The notes: generated by a model not told the origin, from the letters alone. DNA of 64,000 nt from Variovorax paradoxus (GCA_016806145.1 CP063167.1:802501-866500); one strand, 5' to 3'; counted from the stretch's first letter, positions 9,823 through 18,342 are shown. Numbers and translations are program-made.

Positions 9823-9900
9823 TCAATCATCGCGATCCGGTGGAACGGCACCCAACCTCGCGCGACCCGAGTCGAAATTGAGCGATACAGAGCTCCTCGC
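9823..9900 (-). pseudogene. 3' part of small ORF split by transposon
   Basis: The frame reads ARSSVSLNFDSGRARLGAVPPDRDD and then stops. With the transposon removed and one target copy kept, it continues in frame from the half at 14141-14313. The joined product would be about 80 residues with no recognised family. It marks the ancestral insertion site. Confidence 0.4.
9893..9900. repeat. 8-bp target-site duplication, left copy
   Basis: CTCCTCGC directly abuts the left inverted repeat and is repeated exactly at 14141-14148 beyond the outer right inverted repeat. Eight bases is the usual IS66-family duplication length. Confidence 0.9.
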
Positions 9901-9926
9901 GTATGCGTCCGGCCAAGTCATCTTGA
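9901..9926 (+). repeat. IRL of IS66-type element
   Basis: 26-bp left terminal inverted repeat, starting GTATGCGTCC and ending AAGTCATCTTGA. It matches the reverse complement of 14115-14140 at 25 of 26 positions and that of 12304-12329 at 23 of 26. Confidence 0.9.
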
Positions 9927-9969
9927 ACTGAAGAGAAGCGGCGGCAAGGATCGCGTCCACGTAACTTAG

Positions 9970-10326
9970 GTGGACGCGATGACAAGCGAGAAGACACAGT
10001 CCCGGCGACGCTACAGCGCTGCGGCTAAAGCCCAGGTGATAGCCGAATGCAATGAGCCCGGCGCGTCGGTGGCCAAGGTAGCGATGGCGCACGGCATCAA
10101 CGCCAACGTCGTGCACCGCTGGCGGCAATTGGCCCGCGAAGGCCAAGTGAGATCCGTCAAGGCTGGCGAGTTCATCGCACTGCCGCTGATGGCGTCACCC
10201 GAGGCTGCTGCCTCGTCGGCAGACATCCGCGTCGAACTGCGCCGCGGCCCGATCACGATGACCATCACATGGCCGGCCAGTGCCGCAACGGACTTCGCGA
10301 TCTGGACACGCGAGTTGCTGCGGTGA
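9970..10326 (+). CDS. tnpA: IS66-family accessory protein TnpA
   Basis: 118 residues from a GTG at 9970, or 115 from the ATG at 9979. It has an HTH of the IS3/IS66 Orf1 type: RRRYSAAAKAQVIAECNEPGASVAKVAMAHGINANVVHRW, then a Pro/Ala-rich linker and a C-terminal strand region. The family protein is needed with TnpB and TnpC for transposition. Its start codon lies inside the right arm of the subterminal hairpin, which might limit translation from read-through transcripts. The stop codon overlaps the tnpB start (GTGA). Confidence 0.92.
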   Translation: MDAMTSEKTQSRRRYSAAAKAQVIAECNEPGASVAKVAMAHGINANVVHRWRQLAREGQVRSVKAGEFIALPLMASPEAAASSADIRVELRRGPITMTITWPASAATDFAIWTRELLR

Positions 10327-10652
10327 TCCGTGTGGAGGCGGTGTGGCTGGCCTGCGAGCCGCTGGATATGCGCGCTGGAACCGAGTCGGCGTTGGCCCGC
10401 GTGGTCAAGGTCTTCGGCGAGGCCAGGCCCCACCACGCCTACCTGTTTGCCAACCGACGGGCCAACCGCATGAAGGTGCTGGTACACGACGGCATCGGTG
10501 TGTGGCTGGCAGCGCGGCGGCTGAACAGCGGCCGCTTCGTCTGGCCCAGGGATGGCAGCACGCTGTCGCTGACCCACTCGCAGCTGAACGCCTTGGTGCT
10601 CGGACTGCCGTGGCAGCGTGTCGGCGAGGCCGGCGTGATCAAGGTGGTGTGA
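10323..10652 (+). CDS. tnpB: IS66-family accessory protein TnpB
   Basis: 109 residues from GTG at 10323, in 4-bp overlap (GTGA) with the tnpA stop, the normal coupled arrangement in IS66. It contains the family signature: residues near the N-terminus read VWLACEPLDMRAGTESAL, followed by HHAYLFANRRANRMKVLVHD and FVWPRDG. A longer in-frame extension begins at 10269 but overlaps tnpA and is not used here. TnpB is essential for IS66 transposition but its biochemical role is unknown. Confidence 0.93.
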   Translation: MIRVEAVWLACEPLDMRAGTESALARVVKVFGEARPHHAYLFANRRANRMKVLVHDGIGVWLAARRLNSGRFVWPRDGSTLSLTHSQLNALVLGLPWQRVGEAGVIKVV

Positions 10653-10713
10653 GCCCTTCCATTGCGGACTGTGCCGATGGTGGCCGGCTGAGCCTGCTGG
10701 CACCATCACCGCC

Positions 10714-12285
10714 GTGATGAACTGCAGCAGCGCCAACGCCCTTGATGCAGCTCCTGATCCGGCGTTCTCGGGCATGAGCTTCGCCGAGGTGTGCGCCTTG
10801 GCTAGCCGACTGCAGACCGAGGTACGGCACGCCCAGGCGCTGAACGCCAAGATGGCCCATGAGATGGCCGTGCTCAAGCGGCTGAAGTTCGCCGCCAGCG
10901 CCGAACGCTTCAGTCCCGAGCAGCGCAACCTGCTGGAAGAGGCCATCGACGAGGACCTGCAAGCCCTGGAGCGCGAGGTAGGCATGCTGCAGTCGCCAGC
11001 CAAGGCAGCAGGGGAGAAGCGGACCCCGAAGCGGCAGGCGCTGCCGGCCCACCTGCCGCGCTACGACATCCACCACGAACCCGACGACACCACCTGCACC
11101 ACACCGGGCTGCGGCTGCCAGATGAAGCGCATCGGCCAGGACGTGGCCGAGAAGCTCGACTATGAGCCTGGACGCTTCAGCGTGCAGCGCCATGTGCGCG
11201 GCAAGTGGGCCTGTACCCGGTGCCAGACGCTAGTCCAGGCACCAGTGCCGGCCTGCGTGATCGACAAAGGCATGGCCACCGCGGGCCTGATGGCGCACGT
11301 GGCAGTGGCCAAGTACATCGACCACCAGCCGCTGTACCGCCAAGAGGCGAGCCTGGGTCGCGCAGGCTTCGCAGTGCCGCGCTCCACCCAGGCCGAATGG
11401 ATCGGCGCCATCGGCGTGGAACTGGCGCCGTTGGTGCAGGCCATGCGCGAGGACCTGCTCGGGCACCACGTGCTGCACTCCGACGAGACCCCGGTGGCGA
11501 TGCTCAAGCCAGGTCATGGCAAGACGCACAGAGCCTACTTGTGGAGCTACTGCACCACGGTCTGGGACGAGGTCAACGCCGTGGTCTTCGACTTCGCCGA
11601 AAGCCGTGCCGGGCACAACGCACGGCGCTTCCTGGGCATCGCCGAAGACGGCAGCGGCGGCTGGCGAGGTACGCTGATCTGCGACGACTACGCGGGCTAC
11701 AAGCAGGTGATGAGCGCTGTCGTGACCGAGGCCGGTTGCCTGGCGCACGCACGGCGCAAGTTCCATGAGCTGTGGGCCAACCACAGCAGCATGCTTGCCG
11801 AGGGGGTGCTCAAGCTGTTCGCCAACCTCTACGACATCGAACGCGAGGTCAAGGACCTCGGGCCGGGCGAGCGGCTGCGCGTGCGGCAAGCCAGGTCCAG
11901 GCCGGCGGCCGACTTGTTGCACGCCTGGTTGATGGCTAATCGTCAGAAAGTGCCAGATGGCAGTGCAACGGCCAAGGCCATCGACTACAGCCTCAAGCGC
12001 TGGGCTGCGCTGACGCGCTTCATCGACGACGCCGACCTTGCCGCAGACAACAACCGCATCGAGAACCTGATCCGCCCCATCGCGTTGGGCAGGAAGAACT
12101 GGCTGTTCGCCGGTAGCCTGCGCGCGGGCCAGCGCGCCGCCGCCATCATGAGCCTGCTGCACACCGCCAGGCTCAATGGCCATGAGCCATACGCTTACCT
12201 CAAGGACGTACTGCAGCGGCTGCCGATCCAGCGAGCATCCGCACTGCGTGATCTGCTGCCGTACCGCTGGACGCCCGCGGCCTGA
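10714..12285 (+). CDS. tnpC: IS66-family DDE transposase TnpC
   Basis: 523 residues, full length for the family. The N-terminus is a coiled-coil/leucine-rich stretch (about 20-85). Cysteine pairs of an IS66 zinc-binding region follow (CTTPGCGC and CTRC), then the DDE catalytic core: first Asp in HSDETPVAML, second in ICDDYAGYKQ, and the Glu in the NNRIENLIRPIALGRKNW block. The C-terminal IS66 tail is complete. No frameshift is seen, so the element may still be mobile. Confidence 0.96.
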   Translation: MMNCSSANALDAAPDPAFSGMSFAEVCALASRLQTEVRHAQALNAKMAHEMAVLKRLKFAASAERFSPEQRNLLEEAIDEDLQALEREVGMLQSPAKAAGEKRTPKRQALPAHLPRYDIHHEPDDTTCTTPGCGCQMKRIGQDVAEKLDYEPGRFSVQRHVRGKWACTRCQTLVQAPVPACVIDKGMATAGLMAHVAVAKYIDHQPLYRQEASLGRAGFAVPRSTQAEWIGAIGVELAPLVQAMREDLLGHHVLHSDETPVAMLKPGHGKTHRAYLWSYCTTVWDEVNAVVFDFAESRAGHNARRFLGIAEDGSGGWRGTLICDDYAGYKQVMSAVVTEAGCLAHARRKFHELWANHSSMLAEGVLKLFANLYDIEREVKDLGPGERLRVRQARSRPAADLLHAWLMANRQKVPDGSATAKAIDYSLKRWAALTRFIDDADLAADNNRIENLIRPIALGRKNWLFAGSLRAGQRAAAIMSLLHTARLNGHEPYAYLKDVLQRLPIQRASALRDLLPYRWTPAA

Positions 12286-12303
12286 ACTGCGGCATCTCCG
12301 GCG

Positions 12304-12329
12304 TCAAGATGACTTCGCCTGGCGCATAC
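12304..12329 (-). repeat. internal IRR-like repeat of the IS66 core
   Basis: Lies 18 bp after the tnpC stop and matches IRL in inverted orientation with three differences. It is not followed by the 8-bp duplication (the next bases are GTCGCAGT). It is probably the original right end of the IS core before the passenger genes were included. Confidence 0.8.
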
Positions 12330-12422
12330 GTCGCAGTAGCCGGCCAGCAAGATCGGGAAGTTGATGCCGCACTACTGAATGGAACCCACGAGCTCAGCCA
12401 ATAGAGCGGCGCGCCGCAGCCG

Positions 12423-12872
12423 TTAAGCTTTCGCCCGCGGCTTCATGCGGAAGCTGATGCCCATGCGGTTAATGGCGTTCATCGCGGCGATGGTGAGGGT
12501 CAGGTTGACCAAGTCCTTCTCGCCGAACACTGCCAACGCCGCCTCGTAGGCTTCATCGGAAGCGTGTGTTTCGCTGACGCGGGTGACTTCCTCGGACCAG
12601 GCGAGGGCCGCTCGCTCTTGCTCCGAGAACAGGTACTCCGCTTCGTGCCACACCGGCACGAGGACTACTTTCTCAACCGACATTCCGCCAGTCATCAGGT
12701 CACGGGTATGGATGTCGATGCAGTGGGCACAGCCATTGATCTGCGAGACTCGCAGGAACACCAGATGGATAAGCTGGCTGGGCAAGGACGTGCCAGAGGT
12801 GACGAAGTGATGCAGGCCACCGATGGCCTTGGCGCCCTCCGGGGATACTTGGAACCAAACTGCGCGGGTCAT
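12423..12872 (-). CDS. AhpD-like carboxymuconolactone decarboxylase-family protein
   Basis: 149 residues. The AhpD/CMD core contains the redox motif NGCAHCIDIHTRDL, with C48, C51 and H55 corresponding to the CxxCxxxH active site of alkylhydroperoxidase D-like proteins. The C-terminus (LVNLTLTIAAMNAINRMGISF) is the usual final helix pair. Family members act as peroxidases or thiol oxidoreductases. It is the downstream partner of the ECF41-type sigma factor, a known pairing (CMD/oxidoreductase/epimerase genes), and has a matching ECF41 promoter. It is a passenger gene of the transposon. Confidence 0.9.
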   Translation of the reverse strand: MTRAVWFQVSPEGAKAIGGLHHFVTSGTSLPSQLIHLVFLRVSQINGCAHCIDIHTRDLMTGGMSVEKVVLVPVWHEAEYLFSEQERAALAWSEEVTRVSETHASDEAYEAALAVFGEKDLVNLTLTIAAMNAINRMGISFRMKPRAKA

Positions 12873-12928
12873 GAAACGCTTTCTTCAAGTTGAGACTGGA
12901 TGCGGCTGCAGGAGCAACCTGGTCCCAA

Positions 12929-12955
12929 GACGTTTGACGTGATCGCGTTGTGACA
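12929..12955 (-). promoter_or_regulatory. ECF41-type promoter upstream of AhpD-like gene
   Basis: On the minus strand TGTCACA (12949-12955) is followed by exactly 16 bases and CGTC (12929-12932). This is the consensus described for ECF41 sigma factors (TGTCACA-N16-CGTC). The -10 edge lies 56 bp before the AhpD-like start codon. No such site is seen before the sigma gene itself, so the inferred circuit is sigma factor driving the oxidoreductase gene. Confidence 0.85.
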
Positions 12956-13021
12956 GTCGCAGGGGAAAGAAATGTCGCCCCAGGCCTCAGGTTCCTGGTG
13001 GCGGCGCGTTTGGCCGGGAGC

Positions 13022-13930
13022 TCAGGAGACGAGTGGCTTCTCCTTCAACGTTGCCAACTTCACCGGATTCCGCTGGATGCGAACCCGAGAGACCTGGACA
13101 TTGGTGAACTCAAATGTCTGTACGGAGTCAAGCGCACCATCGATGTAGCGCAGGAGGGACCATTCGCCATTCAGTATGGCCAGCTCAAGTCGCATAGCGT
13201 CACCGTGGCGAAGGTGCATCGCGTAGTAAAGCTGAGCGATGCGTTGAGCGCCAAACAAAGGCCTCGCCAAGCTTGGCCTGACGTCGCCAAAGTCGCCCAG
13301 CATCTCCGCTTCCTCTGCGAGCAGCCTCTTAATGCCCTCAAGGTGACCGCTCGAAATTGCTTGAACGAGTCGTCGCAACAGTTCCAGCTGAGCCACTGCT
13401 GGCATTGGCGGCGCCTTCATGCCCGCTGATTCGCGTGCGTTCTCCAGCCTTCGCTTGGCTCTATGGACAATCTGCCGGGCGGAGGCTTTGCTTCGGCCAA
13501 TGGCCTCGGCTACTTGCTCGTACTCAGCGTCAAACACCTCACGCAGCAAAAACGCGGCCCGCGCTTCCGGCGACAGGCAGTCCAGAAGTAGCAAGAAGGC
13601 GATGGACACATTGTCGGCGGTCTCACACGCTTGCTCAGGCGTGGTCGGCGCCTGTTCCAATAGCGGCTCGGGGAACCACGCGCCCGCGTACGTCGCTCTC
13701 CGCAGTTTGGCCGCCCGAAGACGGTCAATCGCCATCCGCGTGGTCACGGTCACGAGCCAAGCTTCAGCATTCAAGACTTGGGCCTGGGACGACTTCGTCT
13801 CCTCATGCCAGCGCAACCATGCGTCCTGCACCAAGTCCTCCGCCTCCTGTACGGACGAAAGCATGCGATAGCCAATAGCCATCAACCTGGGACGCACGTT
13901 CGAGAACAGTTCGGTAGACGCGGACGACAT
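13022..13930 (-). CDS. ECF41-type RNA polymerase sigma factor with SnoaL-like C-terminal domain
   Basis: 302 residues from ATG at 13930. Sigma-2 region (about 10-80: RLMAIGYRMLSSVQEAEDLVQDAWLRW), the linker motif WFPEP matching the ECF41 WLPEP signature, sigma-4 region (about 115-165, LREVFDAEYEQVAEAIG and the recognition helix), then a SnoaL-like domain to the end. ECF41 proteins lack a classical anti-sigma factor; their own C-terminal domain controls activity. The conserved DGGGR box of that domain is degenerate here (GDFGDVR), so regulation may differ. An upstream frame from 14042 overlaps the start and is not supported. Confidence 0.92.
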   Translation of the reverse strand: MSSASTELFSNVRPRLMAIGYRMLSSVQEAEDLVQDAWLRWHEETKSSQAQVLNAEAWLVTVTTRMAIDRLRAAKLRRATYAGAWFPEPLLEQAPTTPEQACETADNVSIAFLLLLDCLSPEARAAFLLREVFDAEYEQVAEAIGRSKASARQIVHRAKRRLENARESAGMKAPPMPAVAQLELLRRLVQAISSGHLEGIKRLLAEEAEMLGDFGDVRPSLARPLFGAQRIAQLYYAMHLRHGDAMRLELAILNGEWSLLRYIDGALDSVQTFEFTNVQVSRVRIQRNPVKLATLKEKPLVS

Positions 13931-14114
13931 GGCGAGCAAGTCTAGTACGAAGGTCAAGCTCCTTGGTGGGCGTGGCCATCTCCTCGGCGCGAGCTAGTTT
14001 CGGCCATCCGTCTACGACGTAGGGGGTGATGCCATACTTCATCGCTACCCTGCTCCTGTAATCAAGTCCACCTAAGTTGGGTGGACGCGATCCTTTCTGC
14101 CGTCAGCCCCGGTT

Positions 14115-14140
14115 TCAAGATGACTTGGCCGGACGGATAC
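14115..14140 (-). repeat. outer right inverted repeat of transposon
   Basis: Reverse complement of IRL with one mismatch, followed immediately by the exact target duplication at 14141-14148. The adjoining subterminal hairpin at 14061-14091 also mirrors the left end. Confidence 0.9.
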
Positions 14141-14313
14141 CTCCTCGCGCCGAAGAGAGCGGCGTACCTCTCATCTGCTATGGCCTTCATCAATCTGAAC
14201 CTTTCCTCCCACTCGGTGGAGTGTTCCGACGGCCAGTGATCGAGCGCCTCGTACAGATCTGCTTCCGCATCGGTCCAGGCCCCGAACAGCTTCTAAAACG
14301 TCCCGCCAGACAT
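14141..14313 (-). pseudogene. 5' part of small ORF split by transposon, with amber codon
   Basis: The ATG at 14313 follows a GGAGG site. The frame gives MSGGTF, then an amber codon (14293-14295), then a protein-like stretch (KLFGAWTDAEADLYEALDHW, later HSTEWEERFRLMKAIADERYAALFGAR) that runs into the transposon. Without the element it joins 9823-9900 in frame. No family is recognised. The early stop shows the gene was decaying, or that its true start is elsewhere. Region 14314-14566 holds nothing supported. Confidence 0.4.
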
Positions 14314-14566
14314 TCGCATCCTCCAGAATCAAAATCGTGAGGCGAGAATCTAAAAGAGCTAAGTCAGTACGTAATGTAGGAACTCACCGCATGCAACTCT
14401 CTCCGCCTCTAAAAAGTCTGCGCCCCCAAGCGGCAGGCCCCTCGTGCTCCTCGAGCGCAGGCCACCCGTCCTCAAGCTACCATCGGGAACCGTAGTGTCG
14501 GTAGCCAAGGACGGGGTTCGCACCGGAGCCCTTGCACTACGCGCCGGCCCTCGCCGCGAGCGCTGC

Positions 14567-14872
14567 TTAGACGCCCGCGCCCACGGCGGCGTCCGGACGA
14601 AAACGCTTCGGAACCCAGATCTCAGTGCCGACTGGAACGTCCGCCTTCGAGGCGCTTGGAAGGACGCAAGTCCAGCGAGGCTCGACAAGCGGTGGGGAGA
14701 AAAAGGCGCGCTCGATCCTGAGCGTCGCCGTGGCGACTTCACCGTCGGGTAAACGTAGCTCAACCAGAGGCGCCTCCGGGCCCGTGTACTCGTCAATTTT
14801 CGGACAAGGAACGACGACCAACCCGCGTCCAGAAATCTGAAAAGAGTCTTCGACAGTCAAAAGTTTTCGCAT
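14567..14872 (-). CDS. hypothetical protein, EF-Tu-domain-II-like barrel
   Basis: 101 residues from the ATG at 14872; a TTG at 14914 would add 14 residues. The opening MRKLLTVEDSFQISGRGLVV resembles the start of the beta-barrel domain of translation GTPases (a V-x-D-x-F-x-I-x-G-R-G-x-V pattern) but without any GTPase domain. The rest is strand-rich (APLVELRLPDGEVATATLRI). Stand-alone proteins of this kind occur in proteobacteria with no assigned role. Region 14915-15419 holds nothing I can support. Confidence 0.55.
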   Translation of the reverse strand: MRKLLTVEDSFQISGRGLVVVPCPKIDEYTGPEAPLVELRLPDGEVATATLRIERAFFSPPLVEPRWTCVLPSASKADVPVGTEIWVPKRFRPDAAVGAGV

Positions 14873-15419
14873 CGCTGGCAGCTCGATCAGGTATTCGTGA
14901 CTCCCTTTGCACAAATCTTAGCGAGCCGATTCGTCTGTTGCCCAGGAGCCGATCACGCATCGCGCCACTGGCCAAGCCTCGCCCTCACCCGTGCCCACGG
15001 CCGAGGTCCAAACCGCTCTCATCTATGCGCCCGCACTCGCAAGCCGCTCGCTGCACGTGAGCCGGGTGTGGTGCCGTCCAGTTCGTGTGGCCTGGGCTCA
15101 GACCTTGTCGACCTGATCACCGAAGACGGATGGGCACGCGAGCGCGCATGAGTCAGATGTAAGCCGTGCGGCTCGATCAGATCCGGTCGTTTGGGCCATC
15201 GAGCGTTGCGTTGCTGCCAGCTCCCGCAGTCGACCTTCCGAGCCACCATGGTCTTGCGGCGCTCGATGGGCGACCCGATGTAGATGCAGTCGCCCATTGC
15301 AACTTGTGTTTTGGGGGCGAGGCGTCCCAATGCCCTACACCGCCATGTGCAGAGACAATGCCGACGTAGCTGTACGGCACCGCTCGAAGGAGAGGATCTC
15401 TGCCGACAGGCCTTCGATC

Positions 15420-16619
15420 TCAGCGCGATCGCAATACAAGGTCTTTCATACGCTGCAGCTTTGGCGACACGACCGGTACAGTCAGCATCGTGCTTACCAC
15501 CGCCATGATCAACAGCGCTGTAAAGGTCTCGTTAGTGATGATCCCCTTGTCCAGCAGCACGTTGGCGAAGATGATCATGATGAGGGCTTTGGTCTGCAGC
15601 AGCCAGCCGATCAGTGAGGCTTCCCCGGGTCGCCAGCTCAACAACCGCCCTGCCAGGCGAAGCCCGATCAGCTTGCCAGCCACCGAAGCAACCAGCAGCA
15701 CTGCCGCCACGAGGAAGACCTCCGCGCCGCCTACCTGCCAATTGGTACGCAGGCCGGTGCTGAGAAAGAAAACTGGCATGACGACGAGCAGCACGTTGTG
15801 GCGCAGCCAGTCCATCTGCTGCTGGTCAAACCACTCCGCGTCCATCACTGCGCCGGCGATGAATGCACCTACCATGTAATGCAGGCCCGACCAGTCGGCG
15901 CCGAGCCCGCAGGCCGCCAACCAGATCAGCCCGAGATACCAGCGATCGCGCTCCGGAACGAAGACCATCAGTCGACGAAAAAGGATCGAAGCGACTGCGA
16001 ACGCTGCCAAGAAGCCTGCCTGCCTGCCGACCCGCTCCCAATCCATGAGGATCAGTGCCAAGACGCCCCAGATGGCGATATCGTCCAGGCTTGCGTAACG
16101 CAGGATCCGCTGGCCGATAGGCTGGCGCAGGATCTGAAGCTTCTCCATCAGCAGGATGAGAATAGGCAGGGCTGTCACCGCGCACGACATGCCGATGCCC
16201 AGCACGAACTGCCAAGACGTCCCACGTACCCCCATCCAGCCGGGGTAGGGCAGCAAAGCGAGCGCCGCGACCGCGCCGAAGGCCATCGGTACGCCGAGCG
16301 CCAGTCCTGCTGTGACGCCACTTTCGCGACGATGCACCCAAGCCTTGCGCAAGTCGAGCTCAATGCCTGCGATCCAGACGAACATCATGACAGCCCACTG
16401 AGCGACGGCGTTCAGCGACTGTACAACCGGTCCGTTGAAGACGAATGTGTAGTAATCGGGAAACGCCGCACCCAGCACGCCCGGCCCCAGCACGATGCCA
16501 GTGATGATCTGCACCACCACCAGCGGCGCAAAGTACTCAGTGCGCCCCAGGCGCCAGACGAGGTACGGCACCGAAAAGATGATCAACATCGCGACCAGGA
16601 AAATCTCGGAAGTAGTCAT
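15420..16619 (-). CDS. CPA2-type cation:proton antiporter
   Basis: 399 residues with about 11-12 hydrophobic segments spread over the length, beginning with MTTSEIFLVAMLIIFSVPYL. The family features are the ITGIVLGPGVLG loop, a cytoplasmic break around YASLDDIAIWGVLALI (Asp pair in the membrane core) and MVGAFIAGAVMD. It ends soon after the membrane domain, with no TrkA-N or RCK domain, so it is the short Na+/H+ or K+/H+ exchanger form. Inner membrane. It stands alone; the upstream 16620-17232 region shows no gene. Ion specificity cannot be read from the sequence. Confidence 0.85.
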   Translation of the reverse strand: MTTSEIFLVAMLIIFSVPYLVWRLGRTEYFAPLVVVQIITGIVLGPGVLGAAFPDYYTFVFNGPVVQSLNAVAQWAVMMFVWIAGIELDLRKAWVHRRESGVTAGLALGVPMAFGAVAALALLPYPGWMGVRGTSWQFVLGIGMSCAVTALPILILLMEKLQILRQPIGQRILRYASLDDIAIWGVLALILMDWERVGRQAGFLAAFAVASILFRRLMVFVPERDRWYLGLIWLAACGLGADWSGLHYMVGAFIAGAVMDAEWFDQQQMDWLRHNVLLVVMPVFFLSTGLRTNWQVGGAEVFLVAAVLLVASVAGKLIGLRLAGRLLSWRPGEASLIGWLLQTKALIMIIFANVLLDKGIITNETFTALLIMAVVSTMLTVPVVSPKLQRMKDLVLRSR

Positions 16620-17232
16620 TCAAGCGACGTTTGAAAGCGGGCCGGAAGCGCAAACTGCAGAGATCCAGCGGCGCGAGACAGTTTTGCTGACGTGTGTTTG
16701 ATCGTAAGCAAGCTATTGGGGAGCGCCTAAATGTAGCGGAGCGCGCAGACCGAAGATCGGCCCACTACCTACGGTGGTTCCCTATGCGCGATTTCGGCCG
16801 ATTCCTAGGTATTAGCGTGGAAAGCGGCGCCGGCACTTCAGCAGACGGGGAGCCCGGAATGAGGCTGTCCCCCGGATGACGGGCTAAAAGCAGATCGGTT
16901 GATGATGGCGTACAGCGTCTTCTCCTACAACCGTTCAACGCTGAGAAAGGGACTTTTTAGCTGGCCGGATTCATCATCGGTTGACGGCACGGATGCTCAT
17001 GAGCGATCGAATTTAGGAGGTGAGTTGTCTGAGAGTTTTCCGGGGGTCTCGGAGTGTTTGGCAAATCCTCATCGGCGTTCGTCGGCTGGGCCTGCGTCTC
17101 ATGCGGAGCATTCCTGAAGACATGCCGAGGCCTCTCCGAGGCCCCGGCTGAGCCACTCCTGATTCACCCGCCTCCTTTTTTCAGCTCAGCAACGACGATT
17201 TCGCTAGGTTCTGGCGCTGGGCGTCGCAACCC

Positions 17233-18342
17233 TCATATCTCAATGGCTGGCTGTGTTCGCACAGACGGGCAAAGTACCGTCATCTGAAACGCCCCCGAGT
17301 TCGCCGCTGCATGAGCTACCGCTTCTGCTACGCGCTCCAGGGGAAAAACAGTCGGTGTGAATTGCGCCAGGTCGAGGAGACCGGCCCGGATCAATGCCAC
17401 CAATCGCCCCGGAGCCCAGCGCGGATACATCCACTTGCCCCGCACGGTGACGTCGTTGCGCATGAGCCAAGGGTAGGGCAACGAGAACTCGTCCCCGCCC
17501 TCCATGCCAACGCCGCCCATCAGAATCACTCGCCCACCCGGGCGCACGGTCATGGCGGCGGCGCGCACCGCCGAGGCCGGCACCGAGGGCGGCATGAGAT
17601 CGAGCACGCAGTCGATCGGCCCCAGCGCTGCTGCCCGCATCGCGACAAGATCGACTGCTGCATCGCCTGACAGCACGACCGTGCGGACGCGGTCGCCGAA
17701 GCGGCGCACGAGCTCGTCGAGCATCGCTCGGTTGCGCCCCGGCGCGACGACGCACCCGGCCCCCAGGGCCAATGCGACGGCAACACCTGCGCTGCCGAAA
17801 CTGCCGGTTGCCCCGTGAAGCAGCAAAGTCTCGCCTGCTTGTAATTCGGCGGCCAGCAGCCCCCCGAAGGGCACCAACAGTGTGCCCAAGGCACACCACT
17901 GCAGCGCCTCTTTCGTCCCGATCTCCCCAAGCGGCGTCACGTTCTCGGTGGGCACGAGGATCTGCTCGGCCCATCCACCATCACCGACCCACGCGCGAAG
18001 CCGCTGAGGGCCCGCCCCTGGCGCGATCAATCCCTGCAACATGATGTCCGGTGTCAAGGCATCGTCCCTCGCTCGGATCGTCGGATCGCAGTAGACCCAA
18101 TCACCAGGTTTGAGCTTCGTGGCATCGTTGCCAGTTGCCCTCACCCGGCCGATAGGGCCCGGGCCGGGCACGGCAGGCAAATCAAACGGGTAAGTACGTT
18201 GCCCGCCGAACACCTCGCCTGCGTATGACAGCACCCGGGACGCCGTAACATCCACGATCACCTCGCCGCTGCCCAAGACCGGCGGGGGGACATCGCGGAC
18301 CACGAGTGGCGCACCGATGCGCTCGAAAACAACTGCTTGCAT
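17233..18342 (-). CDS. MDR-superfamily alcohol dehydrogenase / quinone oxidoreductase
   Basis: 369 residues from ATG at 18342, chosen for its GGAG site and because MQAVVFERIGAPLVVRDVP is the typical first strand. An N-terminal GroES-like domain (to about 140) precedes a Rossmann domain with the dinucleotide loop HGATGSFGSAGVAVALALGA near residue 175. The cysteine quartet for structural zinc is absent and the catalytic zinc ligands are not evident, so it is likely a zinc-independent NAD(P)H-dependent reductase. Substrate unknown. It is divergent from an XRE regulator across 100 bp, which suggests that regulator controls it. Confidence 0.85.
   Translation of the reverse strand: MQAVVFERIGAPLVVRDVPPPVLGSGEVIVDVTASRVLSYAGEVFGGQRTYPFDLPAVPGPGPIGRVRATGNDATKLKPGDWVYCDPTIRARDDALTPDIMLQGLIAPGAGPQRLRAWVGDGGWAEQILVPTENVTPLGEIGTKEALQWCALGTLLVPFGGLLAAELQAGETLLLHGATGSFGSAGVAVALALGAGCVVAPGRNRAMLDELVRRFGDRVRTVVLSGDAAVDLVAMRAAALGPIDCVLDLMPPSVPASAVRAAAMTVRPGGRVILMGGVGMEGGDEFSLPYPWLMRNDVTVRGKWMYPRWAPGRLVALIRAGLLDLAQFTPTVFPLERVAEAVAHAAANSGAFQMTVLCPSVRTQPAIEI

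Larger units (their letters stand above)
9901..14140 (+). mobile_element. IS66-family transposon carrying AhpD and ECF sigma passenger genes
   Basis: A 4240-bp element bounded by 26-bp terminal inverted repeats (9901-9926 and 14115-14140) that differ at one position, flanked by an exact 8-bp target duplication. Each end also has a subterminal hairpin 49 bases in (arms ATCGCGTCCAC / GTGGACGCGAT at 9950-9980; its inverted, partly diverged copy is at 14061-14091). Contents: tnpA, tnpB and tnpC on the plus strand, then an internal IRR-like repeat (12304-12329), then the AhpD-like and ECF41-like genes on the minus strand. The outer right end copies the left end including its hairpin, which suggests the remnant of a second, inverted IS copy. 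Confidence 0.9.

Noticed and set aside
10011..11003. 330-codon minus-strand frame inside the IS66 element
   Set aside because: Opposite strand of tnpA/tnpB/tnpC, which carry clear family motifs.
12304..12337. Internal inverted repeat as the real right end of the mobile element
   Set aside because: The 8 bases after it (GTCGCAGT) do not match the left target copy; the outer repeat at 14115-14140 is followed by the exact duplication.
13803..14042. Small minus-strand frame starting MKYGITPYVVDGW upstream of the sigma factor
   Set aside because: It has a ribosome site but overlaps the sigma start in another frame, and its second half is plainly the shadow of the sigma gene.
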